Assembly: GCF_001905545.1 (NCBI RefSeq)
Contig: NZ_LIPD01000013.1
Location: 216,349-280,348, forward strand
DNA length: 64,000 nucleotides
Source of the DNA: Streptomyces sp. CB02056
GTDB lineage: Bacteria; Actinomycetota; Actinomycetes; Streptomycetales; Streptomycetaceae
Direction of reading: 5' to 3'
The translations under genes and the position numbers were made by a program. Below the pieces are notes generated by a model. The model was not told where the DNA came from, searched no databases, and saw only the letters and a list, made by a program, of their open reading frames with translations. Shown here piece by piece: positions 25,035-33,001 of the stretch. Each line of letters starts with the position of its first letter. Positions within the stretch are counted from its first letter, which is position 1.

Positions 25035-26632
25035 CACTCCCACTCCTCGGAGACGGACGGGGCGGGTACGGGCGCGGCGCCGGGCGGGCCGCCGTGGGTC
25101 CAGGGGGTGTCGTCCGGCTCGGGCAGCGGCGCGGACTGGCGCACCGTCAGCTCGAACAGGGTGAAGGTGACCGGCTCGCCGGGCTCGGGCAGGCTGCCCG
25201 GCTCCGGCTCCTTCCTGCGGCCCATGCCGGAGAGCACCCGCAGGGTGAGGGTGCCCTCGGCGGTGTCCACCGCGACGATCTCGGCCTTCTGCGGGCTCGG
25301 GCCGTGCACCCGGTGCACCTCCCGGCCGAGGTCCGCGTGCGGGCGGTCGGCGGTGCGCAGGGTGACCAGCGGGCGCGGCTTGGGGGAGCGGCCGGTGGTG
25401 TCCCAGTCCGGCACCACCTCCGTCACCACACCGCTGAACGCCTCGCCGGACAGCCGGTGCTCGGCCATCGCCAGCGGGTCGTCCAGCGCCTCCTGGACGT
25501 CCAGGCGGGCCTGCTCGCGCTCGCGCTGGGCGAGCTTGCGGGCGGCGGTGACGGCGTCGTCCTGCCGGGGCTGCGGCGGCTCGCCGGCCGCCAGCCGGTC
25601 CCGGTGGCCGGTGTAGGACCAGCGGTCGCCCGTCCAGCGCTCCGCCAGGTGACCGGCCGGCGGCAGGGCGCGCAGCAGGTCCAGGCCCTGCCAGACGTCC
25701 CGCCAGGTGGGCAGCAGGACCGACGCCAGCGCCTCCTCCAGCGCCGTCACCGCCGCCCGCACGGCCGCCCGGGCGCGCGCGGCGGCGGCCTCGTCGCGCT
25801 GCTCGGCGCTGTGCTGCAGGGCGCCCACGGCGGAGTCGTAGCGGGTGATCGCCGGGGCCAGCACGAACTCGTCGAAGCGCGGGTCGGTGGCCGGGCCGGC
25901 CGGCGGGTGCAGCAGCTGCCCCCGGTCGTCCCGGGCGGACTCGGCCAGCTCGGCCGCCTGCGCGCCGGTCAGGCCGTCCGGCGGGCGGTGCCAGGCGAGC
26001 CGGGCCGCCAGGTGCTGGTCCTCCAGGTGGCTCTGGCCGGTCGCCCAGTGCCGGGCCAGCAGGCCGGTCATCGGCAGCAGCAGCGAGGAGCCGGGCACCT
26101 GGGCGCGGTCGGTGAGGTGGGTCAGCCAGCGGCCGAGCAGCGGCACCCGGACCGGCGCCGGGTACGGGCCCGGCTCCTCGTCCTCGGCGGTGCGGCGGAA
26201 GCGGGTCGAACGGCCGATCAGGGCGAGGTGGTGCACGCCCGCGCCGTTCGGCACCACCAGCTGCGGGGCGTCCGCGCACAGCTCGCGGAACACCTGGGTC
26301 TTCTCGCCGGTCTCCGGGTCCTTCTCGGAGCCCTCGATCTGCTCGACGTCCTCGGCGAAGGACTCCAGGTACGGCAGCAGGTCGGCGGCGAGCTCGGCCA
26401 GGAAGTCGAACCGCAGGGTGCGGTTGAGCGGCTGCGGCACCAGGTGCAGCCGGGGCGCGTCCCGGTCGGTGCCGAGCATCACCGCGAGCGGCGCGCCGGA
26501 CTCGCCGGCGGCCGTCAGCGGGACCAGCACCATCGGGCGGTCGGACAGGTGCCGGTGCCGGACGGTGGCCAGCGGCTCGGCCCGGCCGCTGCGGACGGCC
26601 TCCAGCCGGGCGAGGGTGGTGAGCAGGCTCAT
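25034..26632 (-). CDS. Middle protein of the nuclease-helicase operon, with predicted C-terminal beta-barrel
   Basis: 532 residues with no family I can name. The N-terminal 300 residues are mixed alpha/beta without motifs. A helical stretch rich in Ala, Arg and Glu (about 270-315; EQRDEAAAARARAAVRAAV) suggests a stalk or coiled coil. Residues about 415-500 (GVVTEVVPDW, PLVTLRTADR, AEIVAVDTAEGTLTLRVL) alternate as short beta strands like the barrel domain that precedes the motor in Dna2/Upf1 helicases. The last 30 residues are Pro-rich. Its ATG overlaps the upstream stop by four bases (ATGA) and its own stop overlaps the helicase start, so all three are translationally coupled. Likely a structural adaptor; this is inference. 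Confidence 0.8.
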   Translation of the reverse strand: MSLLTTLARLEAVRSGRAEPLATVRHRHLSDRPMVLVPLTAAGESGAPLAVMLGTDRDAPRLHLVPQPLNRTLRFDFLAELAADLLPYLESFAEDVEQIEGSEKDPETGEKTQVFRELCADAPQLVVPNGAGVHHLALIGRSTRFRRTAEDEEPGPYPAPVRVPLLGRWLTHLTDRAQVPGSSLLLPMTGLLARHWATGQSHLEDQHLAARLAWHRPPDGLTGAQAAELAESARDDRGQLLHPPAGPATDPRFDEFVLAPAITRYDSAVGALQHSAEQRDEAAAARARAAVRAAVTALEEALASVLLPTWRDVWQGLDLLRALPPAGHLAERWTGDRWSYTGHRDRLAAGEPPQPRQDDAVTAARKLAQREREQARLDVQEALDDPLAMAEHRLSGEAFSGVVTEVVPDWDTTGRSPKPRPLVTLRTADRPHADLGREVHRVHGPSPQKAEIVAVDTAEGTLTLRVLSGMGRRKEPEPGSLPEPGEPVTFTLFELTVRQSAPLPEPDDTPWTHGGPPGAAPVPAPSVSEEWE

Positions 26633-27858
26633 GCGCGAGCCCCTTGGGTTTCCGCCCCCACGGCGCCGGCGCCCAGGGCTTCGGCGCGCAGGGCGGCCGC
26701 GTAGGCCAGGCGCTCGGCGGCGTCGTCCGCGCCGTCCAGATCCTCGCTCTTGGTGCCGGCGGCGGCCAGCGCCTCGGCGACCGTACGGATGCTGCCCAGC
26801 TCGCCGCGCACGCCCCGGCCGAGCTGCTCGACCCGGTCGTCGCAGCGGGCCCGGGCGCGGCAGTGGAAGCCGAGTTCGCAGGTGGAGAGGCAGTCCGGGC
26901 TGTAGGCGGCGGGCACCGCCTCGACCGAGGCGGCCAGCTGTTCGGTGGTCCGGGCCGGCGCGCCGTCCTCGTCGGCGGCCAGGTCGAAGTCGGCGTCCGC
27001 CGGCAGCGCCGCCAGCAGCCGGCCGATGCCGGTCATCCGGCCCAGCTGGCGGCGGGTGGTGGCCAGTTCGCGGCGGACGTCCACGGCGACCGCGGTCGGC
27101 CGGTTGCCGAAGTCCTTCGGGCAGACCAGCAGCACGCTGGTGCGCGGGCTGCCCGGCAGCCGCTGCTCGGTGTACGGGTCCTCGGCGAGCGGCTGCCCGG
27201 CCGCCGCGGCGGCGAGCCGCTGGAGCGCCAGCACGTACACGGCGGCCTGCCGGGCGGCGGCGCCCACCTTGGCCGGGTCGGCGCCGCCGTCCAGCACCGG
27301 GAAGGACTTGATCTCGACCACGGTGCACCGCCCGCCGTGCACCACCAGCGCGTCCGGCTCCAGGTAGGCGGTGCTGCCGGCCACCCCCAGGCGCAGCATC
27401 GGGTGGTCCAGCAGCGTCCAGGCCTCCGGGTCGGCGGCGGCCAGGGCCAGCGCCTCGGCCGTCCGGTCGGCGCGCACGGCCGGGCCCGAGCGGTGCAGCA
27501 GGTCCGGCACCAGGAGCGGGGCGTGGCCGTCCACCGGGAGGCCCAGGTGGTGGCGGAGCGGCTCCAGCAGCGGGGCGTAGCCGTCGGCCTTCAGCCGGGA
27601 CTCGAAGATCACGCCGCGGGCGATGGCGAAGGGGGACTGGCCGAAGGGGGCCGGGCGGCCGAGCCGGGCCGCCAGCACCGACTTGTCCACCCCGGCCGCG
27701 TCGAGCACGGCGCGGCGGTGGCAGCCCGGGTTGGCGGCCAGCGCGGCGAGGGAGCGGGCGTTCAGACTGCGCTGCGGGGCCGGTCCGCGCAGCTCCGCGA
27801 GCCGCTGGGCGAGCGGCTCAGCGGGCCCGCGCGGCGGGACGTTCGTCGAGACGTTCAT
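26629..27858 (-). CDS. Fe-S cluster PD-(D/E)XK nuclease (Dna2/Cas4/AddB/RecB-like), first gene of the operon
   Basis: 409 residues. The nuclease core is visible as Asp169 (YLEPDALVV), the E-x-K pair Glu182/Lys184 (VVEIKSF) and the downstream Q-x3-Y motif Gln204/Tyr208. Cys46 (NPGCHRR) and a C-terminal cluster Cys323, Cys327, Cys333, Cys339 frame the domain as the 4Fe-4S ligands do in Dna2, AddB and Cas4; the spacing is C-x3-C-x5-C-x5-C rather than the common C-x2-C-x5-C, so which four bind is open. It should cut single-stranded DNA with Mg2+. ATG 27858 is the first start after the repeat-rich promoter region. Coupled to the next two genes. Confidence 0.85.
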   Translation of the reverse strand: MNVSTNVPPRGPAEPLAQRLAELRGPAPQRSLNARSLAALAANPGCHRRAVLDAAGVDKSVLAARLGRPAPFGQSPFAIARGVIFESRLKADGYAPLLEPLRHHLGLPVDGHAPLLVPDLLHRSGPAVRADRTAEALALAAADPEAWTLLDHPMLRLGVAGSTAYLEPDALVVHGGRCTVVEIKSFPVLDGGADPAKVGAAARQAAVYVLALQRLAAAAAGQPLAEDPYTEQRLPGSPRTSVLLVCPKDFGNRPTAVAVDVRRELATTRRQLGRMTGIGRLLAALPADADFDLAADEDGAPARTTEQLAASVEAVPAAYSPDCLSTCELGFHCRARARCDDRVEQLGRGVRGELGSIRTVAEALAAAGTKSEDLDGADDAAERLAYAAALRAEALGAGAVGAETQGARA

Positions 27859-27918
27859 GGTGCGGCCCAGTGTCGCATCCGGGTCCGACAACGCGGTGCG
27901 GACCGGCCGTTGGAGAGG

Positions 27919-28030
27919 CGGTCCGCGGCCGGAACCGGACGTCCGCCGCCCCCGGGCCGCAGCCGGAACCGGACGTCCGCCCCCGCCGGTCCGCGGCCGG
28001 AACCGGACACCTGCCGCCCCCGGTCCCGCG
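27919..28030. repeat. Three imperfect 33-36-bp direct repeats before the nuclease-helicase operon
   Basis: The core GCCGGAACCGGAC occurs at about 27927, 27962 and 27996, each followed by a C/G-rich tail (GTCCGCCGCCCCCGG or close variants). The GGAACCGG part is itself a near-palindrome. They fill most of the space between this operon and the divergent phosphatase gene. Confidence 0.7.
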
Positions 28031-28145
28031 GCCGCCGGGACGGGCCCCTCGATCGTGGTCGCCGCCCGGGTGGGGGATCATGGAGCCCGGTGCTCAATGG
28101 TGAGACCGACCGACCGTTGCCACCGCCCCGTCGCTAGGAGTCCCC

Positions 28146-28802
28146 ATGCCCGCCCGCATCGTGCTGGTCCGCCACGGCGAGACCGAGTGGTCCGCCACCG
28201 GCCGCCACACCGGCCGCACCGACATCCCGCTGACCGAGGAGGGCCGGGCGATGGCCCGGGCCCTCGGCGCCCGCCTCGCCAAGGCCCCCTGGAACGGGCT
28301 GCCGGACGCGCTCGTCTACACCAGCCCGCTCGGCCGGGCCAAGGAGACCTGCGAGCTGGCCGGCTTCGGCGACCGCGCGGTGGAGCGTCCGGAGCTGATG
28401 GAGTGGGACTACGGCCGGTACGAGGGCCGCACCGGCGCGGACATCCGCTCCAGCGACCAGCCCGGCTGGCTGATCTGGCGCGACGGGGTGCCCGGCGGCG
28501 AGAAGCTCTCCGAGGTGGCCGCCCGGGTGGACGCCTTCCTGGCCGGCCTCAACGAGGAGCACGGCGTCCCCGCCCCGGACACCACCGTGATGCACTGCGC
28601 CGACCGGGACGTGATCCTGTTCGCCCACGGCCACCTGCTGCGCATCCTCACCGCCCGCTGGCTGGGCCTGCCGCCCGAGTACGCCCAGCGGTTCAAGCTC
28701 GGTACGGCCGCGCTGTGCGTGCTGTCCTGGGAGTACGGCGCCCCGGCGGTGGAGGTCTGGAACGACCTGTCCCACCTGGAGGGCCTGGCCGCCGGGCACT
28801 GA
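28146..28802 (+). CDS. Histidine phosphatase family protein (phosphoglycerate-mutase-like acid phosphatase)
   Basis: 218 residues. The phospho-acceptor motif LVRHGETEW is at residues 7-15, the second catalytic His is in FAHGHLLRILTARWLG, and TSPLGRAKETC and the acidic MEWDYGRYEG block are typical of the branch-1 family. It is shorter than true phosphoglycerate mutases and closer to the broad-specificity phosphatases. AGGAG lies five bases before ATG 28146. It is convergent with the NsdA-like gene and divergent from the nuclease operon. Confidence 0.9.
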   Translation: MPARIVLVRHGETEWSATGRHTGRTDIPLTEEGRAMARALGARLAKAPWNGLPDALVYTSPLGRAKETCELAGFGDRAVERPELMEWDYGRYEGRTGADIRSSDQPGWLIWRDGVPGGEKLSEVAARVDAFLAGLNEEHGVPAPDTTVMHCADRDVILFAHGHLLRILTARWLGLPPEYAQRFKLGTAALCVLSWEYGAPAVEVWNDLSHLEGLAAGH

Positions 28803-28857
28803 GCCGGCTGTGCCGGGCGGCTCCGGGGCCCGTCGAGGCTAGGCCGGGCGGCGGGGC

Positions 28858-30480
28858 TCAGGCGGCCGCCGCCCGGTCGTAGTCGGTCAGGAACCGGCGC
28901 ACCTCGGGCACCGCGACGTGCGGGCGCAGCCGCCCGGCGGTGTCCGCGAGCATGCTCCGGATCCGGGCCGAGCGGACGGCGCCGAACAGCGCGACGGCGG
29001 CCGAGCCGTGGTGCGCCGCCCCCGCCAGGTCCCCGCGGCCGAGCCGGTCGTGGGCCAGCTCGGCGGTGTACAGCACCCGGTTGCGGACGAAGTGCGGCTT
29101 CTGGAGCGCTATCGCCAGCCCGGCCTGCTCGCTCGCGCGGTCCCAGTCGCCGAGCGCCGACCAGCACTGCGACTGGAGGCCGGCGATCTCGGCCTCGCCG
29201 AAGAAGGACATCCACTCCGGGTCCCGCCCGCCGGGGCCCCGGTCGAAGAGGGCGTACGCCCGGCCGAGCGCGCGCTCGCAGGAGACGCGGTCCTGGAGCA
29301 GCGCCCAGGCGCCGGCCTCGCGCATGGCCAGCAGGGCGAGCAGCCGCTCGGAGCCCAGGCCCCGGGCGGCGACCTGCCCGGCCTGGGCGGCGCGCAGCGC
29401 CTCGCGCGGGCGGCCGGCGTCCCGGGCCAGGAAGGCGCTGTTGCAGAAGACGTGCGCCTCCAGGGCGGAGTCCCCGGCCATCCGGGCGGTGGCGAGCGCC
29501 TCGGAGTAGAACGAGCGGGCGTCCGCGAGCCGGTTCGAGTCGTGGGCCAACCAGCCGACGGAGATGGCGAGTTCGCCCGCCCCGGTCTGCAGCCGGCGTT
29601 CCGTCTCCGGGCTGTACTCGCACTCGTTGAGCAGCACGTACGCGTTGCGCAGCGACCGCCCGGCGAGCTCGTACAGGGCGTCGGCGCCGTGCGCGTCGTC
29701 GGCCAGCCGGATCTCCCGGACGGCCTGTTCCACGCCGAGCACCTCGGCGGCGCCGACCCGGCGCAGCGGCCCCACCGGCCCGGGCCGGCCGGGCACCAGC
29801 GGTTCGCCGCCGAGCAGCGACGGCGCGGTGAACTCCGCACCGGGGAAGGCGCCTTGGCCGGCGAGCGCACCGGGGGCGCCGTCGGCGCCGGCCTGCCGGC
29901 CGGCCGCCGAGGCCGGTCGGTCGATGCCGATCACGGAGGCCAGCGCGGTGGTGCCGCCGGCCAGGAACGTACGGCGACGCACGTCGTCGTTCTCCTCGTC
30001 GAGATTGGGCGATCCATCGGGCCCCCTGGGCACCGTCCCGCGGCTCGGCCACGGGGGCCCGTCCGGTGCGGCTGGATCCGTGTACGGCGAGGCAGCGTAC
30101 GGGAGTTGAGTGGAGAGAGGTGAGCGCGGGGCGGGCGGGGGCGGGAACGTCGGGTGGAGCGGAGGGGGTTCGCTCCGCCCGACGGACCGGTCCGTCGGGC
30201 GGCGGCGGACGGAGGTCCGGGGGGCGAAGCCGAGGTCGGTGAGCGCGCGGTCTGGCCACATGTGCCGGAACACCCGCTCGTAGGCGTAGTTGGGGCAGCG
30301 GATCTCACCGGACTCGACCCGCCCGACGTACCGGGCGTCGCAGGACACGTGCTCGCCGATCTCGCGGGCGGCCCTGCGGACGGCCGTGGCGAACTCGCCG
30401 GGAGAGCGGTCGCCGCGCAGTGCGCGCATCACGGCGTTGGGGGACGGACGGTTCGGCTCGGCCGGTGGGGTGGCTGCCAT
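28858..30480 (-). CDS. NsdA-like regulator: helix-turn-helix plus TPR-type repeats
   Basis: 540 residues. The N-terminal 100 residues contain the block FATAVRRAAREIGEHVSCD followed by a GRVESGEIRCPNYAYERVFRHM segment, characteristic of the NsdA/SCO4441-type regulators of Streptomyces that control differentiation and antibiotic production. A Pro/Ser-rich linker (about 105-165), a twin-arginine-like VRRRTFLAGGTT segment (about 170-180) and a C-terminal array of helical TPR-like repeats (about 260-520) follow. ATG 30480 was chosen because it begins the conserved N-terminus; the frame is open further upstream but there the minus strand holds a promoter (TTGACA at 30543-30538). Divergent from a small gene of unknown function. 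Role as a developmental repressor is by family analogy. Confidence 0.85.
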   Translation of the reverse strand: MAATPPAEPNRPSPNAVMRALRGDRSPGEFATAVRRAAREIGEHVSCDARYVGRVESGEIRCPNYAYERVFRHMWPDRALTDLGFAPRTSVRRRPTDRSVGRSEPPPLHPTFPPPPAPRSPLSTQLPYAASPYTDPAAPDGPPWPSRGTVPRGPDGSPNLDEENDDVRRRTFLAGGTTALASVIGIDRPASAAGRQAGADGAPGALAGQGAFPGAEFTAPSLLGGEPLVPGRPGPVGPLRRVGAAEVLGVEQAVREIRLADDAHGADALYELAGRSLRNAYVLLNECEYSPETERRLQTGAGELAISVGWLAHDSNRLADARSFYSEALATARMAGDSALEAHVFCNSAFLARDAGRPREALRAAQAGQVAARGLGSERLLALLAMREAGAWALLQDRVSCERALGRAYALFDRGPGGRDPEWMSFFGEAEIAGLQSQCWSALGDWDRASEQAGLAIALQKPHFVRNRVLYTAELAHDRLGRGDLAGAAHHGSAAVALFGAVRSARIRSMLADTAGRLRPHVAVPEVRRFLTDYDRAAAA

Positions 30481-30742
30481 GGCGCCGAGAGTACTCGGAG
30501 TCACCGAGCGGACACATTCGGTTGGTGGGACATATCGTGTCAATCCCGGGTAAAAAGGGCGATGTTGCGGGGTATCCGCCATGAAATGCCATGCCTTGCT
30601 GTAATGCGCCCCGTGGCCTGCGCCACGACCCCCGCGTTGTCCTGGTACGAGGAAGAAGCCCACGCCGTCGCCCGGCCCGTCCCAGCCGGGTGGCCCCTCC
30701 CAACGGCTGTGCTTCCGGACCCGACGAGGTACAGGAGAGCCC

Positions 30743-31258
30743 ATGATGGCCACCGGACTGCCGCAGTACCGACCCGTCCCCGGGGGAGTGCTCGCCGGCG
30801 CGGCCCCCGCCCTGCTCCCCGAACCCGCCGACGACCGGCTCTCCGGCCGGGGACCGGTCGAAGGCGGCCGCCTCCCCCGCGGCGGCCACCGGCGCGAGCG
30901 CACCGTCCCCGAGGAGGGCGCCGTCGTCAGCGCCTGCGACACCGTGACCGTCGCCCTGCGGCACGGCCTGGAGGCCGTCGACATCCTGAGACTGCGCCGC
31001 GCCTGCGGAGTCGTCCTGCAGAGCCGCAACGGCAGCACCGTCTCCTTCCTCGTCCCGGCCGGCACCTGGGAGACCTGGCACCTGCCCGGCAGCTCCTGTA
31101 CGGCGGGCGCCCTGCTGCCCGCCACCACCGACCCGCGCTGGGTGATCCCGCCCTCCGGCACCGGCCGCACCGCCCGCCCCACCGACGCCTGGGTCCTCCG
31201 ATCCGCCCTCTGCGAGGCCGCCTGCACACTCACCGCGGGCGGCCTCGGCCCGTTCTAG
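30743..31258 (+). CDS. Conserved hypothetical protein divergent from the NsdA-like regulator
   Basis: 171 residues, soluble. AGGAGA lies four bases before ATG 30743 (a second ATG follows directly). The first 60 residues are Gly/Pro/Arg-rich and probably disordered; the rest is a compact domain with VALRHGLEAVDILRLRR, VVLQSRNGSTVSFLVPAGTW, a short Cys-containing loop (GSSCTAGALL) and a C-terminal ALCEAACTLTAGG. It is not a family to which I can give a function. The divergent position next to an HTH regulator suggests that it is a target or partner of that protein. Confidence 0.65.
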   Translation: MMATGLPQYRPVPGGVLAGAAPALLPEPADDRLSGRGPVEGGRLPRGGHRRERTVPEEGAVVSACDTVTVALRHGLEAVDILRLRRACGVVLQSRNGSTVSFLVPAGTWETWHLPGSSCTAGALLPATTDPRWVIPPSGTGRTARPTDAWVLRSALCEAACTLTAGGLGPF

Positions 31259-31363
31259 CGGGCGTGCCGCGCGGACCCCGCCGGGCCAGTCGACCTCCGG
31301 CCGGGCCCCCGTGGCACGCCCCTGACCAGCGGACGTCCCCCGGCGGCGGCGATAATGGCCGCC

Positions 31364-32269
31364 ATGGGACGAAGCAGCAGAGCCGCACGCGGACCGGAAC
31401 CCGAGGCCACCACCGGACCGGGCGGACGCACCCACGCCCAGGGCCCGCTCAGCCGCCCCGTCGGCTCCGGCCTCGCCGAGCTGCGCCCCGACCGCGACCG
31501 CCCCGCCGCCTGGTCGCTGCTGATCGACGGCGCCCCGCAGTCCCTCGTCGACCTCGCCGACCCCACCCGCCTCGGCTTCGAGTACCAGCGCCGGCTCGGC
31601 CACCTGATCGACCTGGTCGCCCCGCCCGGCCGCCCGCTCACCGTCCTGCACCTCGGCGGCGGCGCCCTCACCCTCGCCCGCTACACCGCCGCGACCCGGC
31701 CGCGCTCCCGCCAGCAGGTCGCCGAGATCGACACCGCGCTCACCGAACTCGTCCGCGCCGAACTCCCCCTGGAACGCGGCTGGCAGATCAAGGTGCGCGG
31801 TGCGGACGCCCGCGGCGTGCTGGAACGCACCCCCGAGGACAGCGTCGACCTGGTGATCACCGACGTCTTCTCCGGGGCCCGCACCCCGGCCCACTGCACC
31901 ACCGTCGAGTTCACCACCCTCGCCGCCCGCGCCCTCGCCCCCGGCGGCTGGTACGCCGCCAACATCGCCGACGGCGGCGCCCTGCCCTTCGCCCGCTCCC
32001 AGGTCGCCACCCTCGCCGCGGTCTTCCCCGAGCTCTGCCTGATCGCCGACCCCGCCGTGCTGCGCGGCAAGCGCTTCGGCAACCTCGTCCTGGCCGCCGC
32101 CCACACCCCGCTGCCGATCGCCGAACTCACCCGCCGCGCCGCCTCCGACTCCGCCCATGCCCGGGTCGAACACGGCCGCGCCCTCACCGACTTCGCGGCC
32201 GGCGCCGTCCCGGCGACGGACGCCACGGCGGCCCCGTCCCCGGAACCGCCGCCGGGGGTGTTCCGCTGA
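31364..32269 (+). CDS. Spermidine-synthase-like methyltransferase-fold protein
   Basis: 301 residues. The Rossmann-type core shows the nucleotide/aminopropyl donor loop VLHLGGGALTLARYTAATRP, the acidic VAEIDTALTELVRAELPL strand end, and DLVITDVFSGARTPAH, as in polyamine aminopropyltransferases. The typical substrate Asp residues of true spermidine synthases are not all clear, and streptomycete relatives are usually annotated only as spermidine synthase or fused-MFS-like; so the reaction is uncertain. ATG 31364 lies seven bases after a GATAAT hexamer (possible leaderless start); ATG 31355 is inside that hexamer and less likely. Confidence 0.75.
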   Translation: MGRSSRAARGPEPEATTGPGGRTHAQGPLSRPVGSGLAELRPDRDRPAAWSLLIDGAPQSLVDLADPTRLGFEYQRRLGHLIDLVAPPGRPLTVLHLGGGALTLARYTAATRPRSRQQVAEIDTALTELVRAELPLERGWQIKVRGADARGVLERTPEDSVDLVITDVFSGARTPAHCTTVEFTTLAARALAPGGWYAANIADGGALPFARSQVATLAAVFPELCLIADPAVLRGKRFGNLVLAAAHTPLPIAELTRRAASDSAHARVEHGRALTDFAAGAVPATDATAAPSPEPPPGVFR

Positions 32270-32424
32270 CGGGCCGCTCGTCGGCGTAGGGGCCCGGCGG
32301 TCCTGCGGGTGCTTCTCCGCACCGCTTCTCCGCGCCCGCTCCGCCGGCCGTAAAACCGTTTGCCGACGACCGAGTCGCGGCCGACAATGGCGCTGCCGTC
32401 CGGCCAGCGACCCGAGGGGGCGTC

Positions 32425-32883
32425 ATGGAGATCAGACCGGCCCGGCCGGAGGAGGCCGCGCTGCTCACCGGCATCGCGCTGCGGTCCAAGGCGTACTGGG
32501 GCTACGACGAGGCGTTCATGGCCGCCTGCCGGGCGGAGCTGACGGTGGACGCCGGTGTGATCGAGCGGGCGGCCACGGCGGTGGCCGAGGACGACGGGCG
32601 GGTCCTGGGCTTCGTCTCGCTCTCCGGGGCGCCGCCGACCGGGTCGCTGGACCTGCTCTTCATCGAGCCCGAGTCGATCGGCCGTGGCGTCGGCCGCGCG
32701 CTGTTCGAGCGGGCGAGGGGCCTGGCCGTGGCACTCGGCCTGTCTCGGCTCATCATCGAATCCGACCCGAACGCCGAGCCGTTCTACCTCGTGATGGGCG
32801 CCATCCGGATCGGCGCCGTCCCGTCCGGTTCGATCCCGGGGCGCGAACTCCCGCTGCTGGCCGTGGATCTGGCCACGCCTTAG
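32425..32883 (+). CDS. GNAT-family N-acetyltransferase
   Basis: 152 residues. The fold is shown by EIRPARPEEAALLTGIALRSK at the start, the strand GRVLGFVSLSG, the acetyl-CoA loop IGRGVGRALFERARGLAVAL (Q/RxxGxG/A form) and the C-terminal SDPNAEPFYLVMGAIRIG, which is the usual motif of N-acetyltransferases with an FY-x2-G turn. GAGGGGG lies four bases before ATG 32425. The acceptor substrate cannot be told. Stands alone, convergent with the next gene. Confidence 0.9.
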   Translation: MEIRPARPEEAALLTGIALRSKAYWGYDEAFMAACRAELTVDAGVIERAATAVAEDDGRVLGFVSLSGAPPTGSLDLLFIEPESIGRGVGRALFERARGLAVALGLSRLIIESDPNAEPFYLVMGAIRIGAVPSGSIPGRELPLLAVDLATP

Positions 32884-33001
32884 GCGGGGGCGGAGCGCTG
32901 CCGTCTGGCCCTGGGCCCGGTGATCGGAGGCGTCCCGCCGCCTTCTCGCGGCTGCGCAGCGTCCCCATGCCCACGGGGCGGTCCGCCGCGGCCGGGGCCG
33001 C

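Noticed and set aside
27919..28030. A CRISPR-like array
   Set aside because: Only three imperfect units without spacers of uniform length and no cas genes; the Cas4-like motifs of the neighbouring nuclease are shared with Dna2 and AddB and come with a helicase instead.
29931..30308. Separate small gene inside the NsdA-like regulator
   Set aside because: Same-strand alternative frame; the regulator frame has the conserved family blocks throughout.
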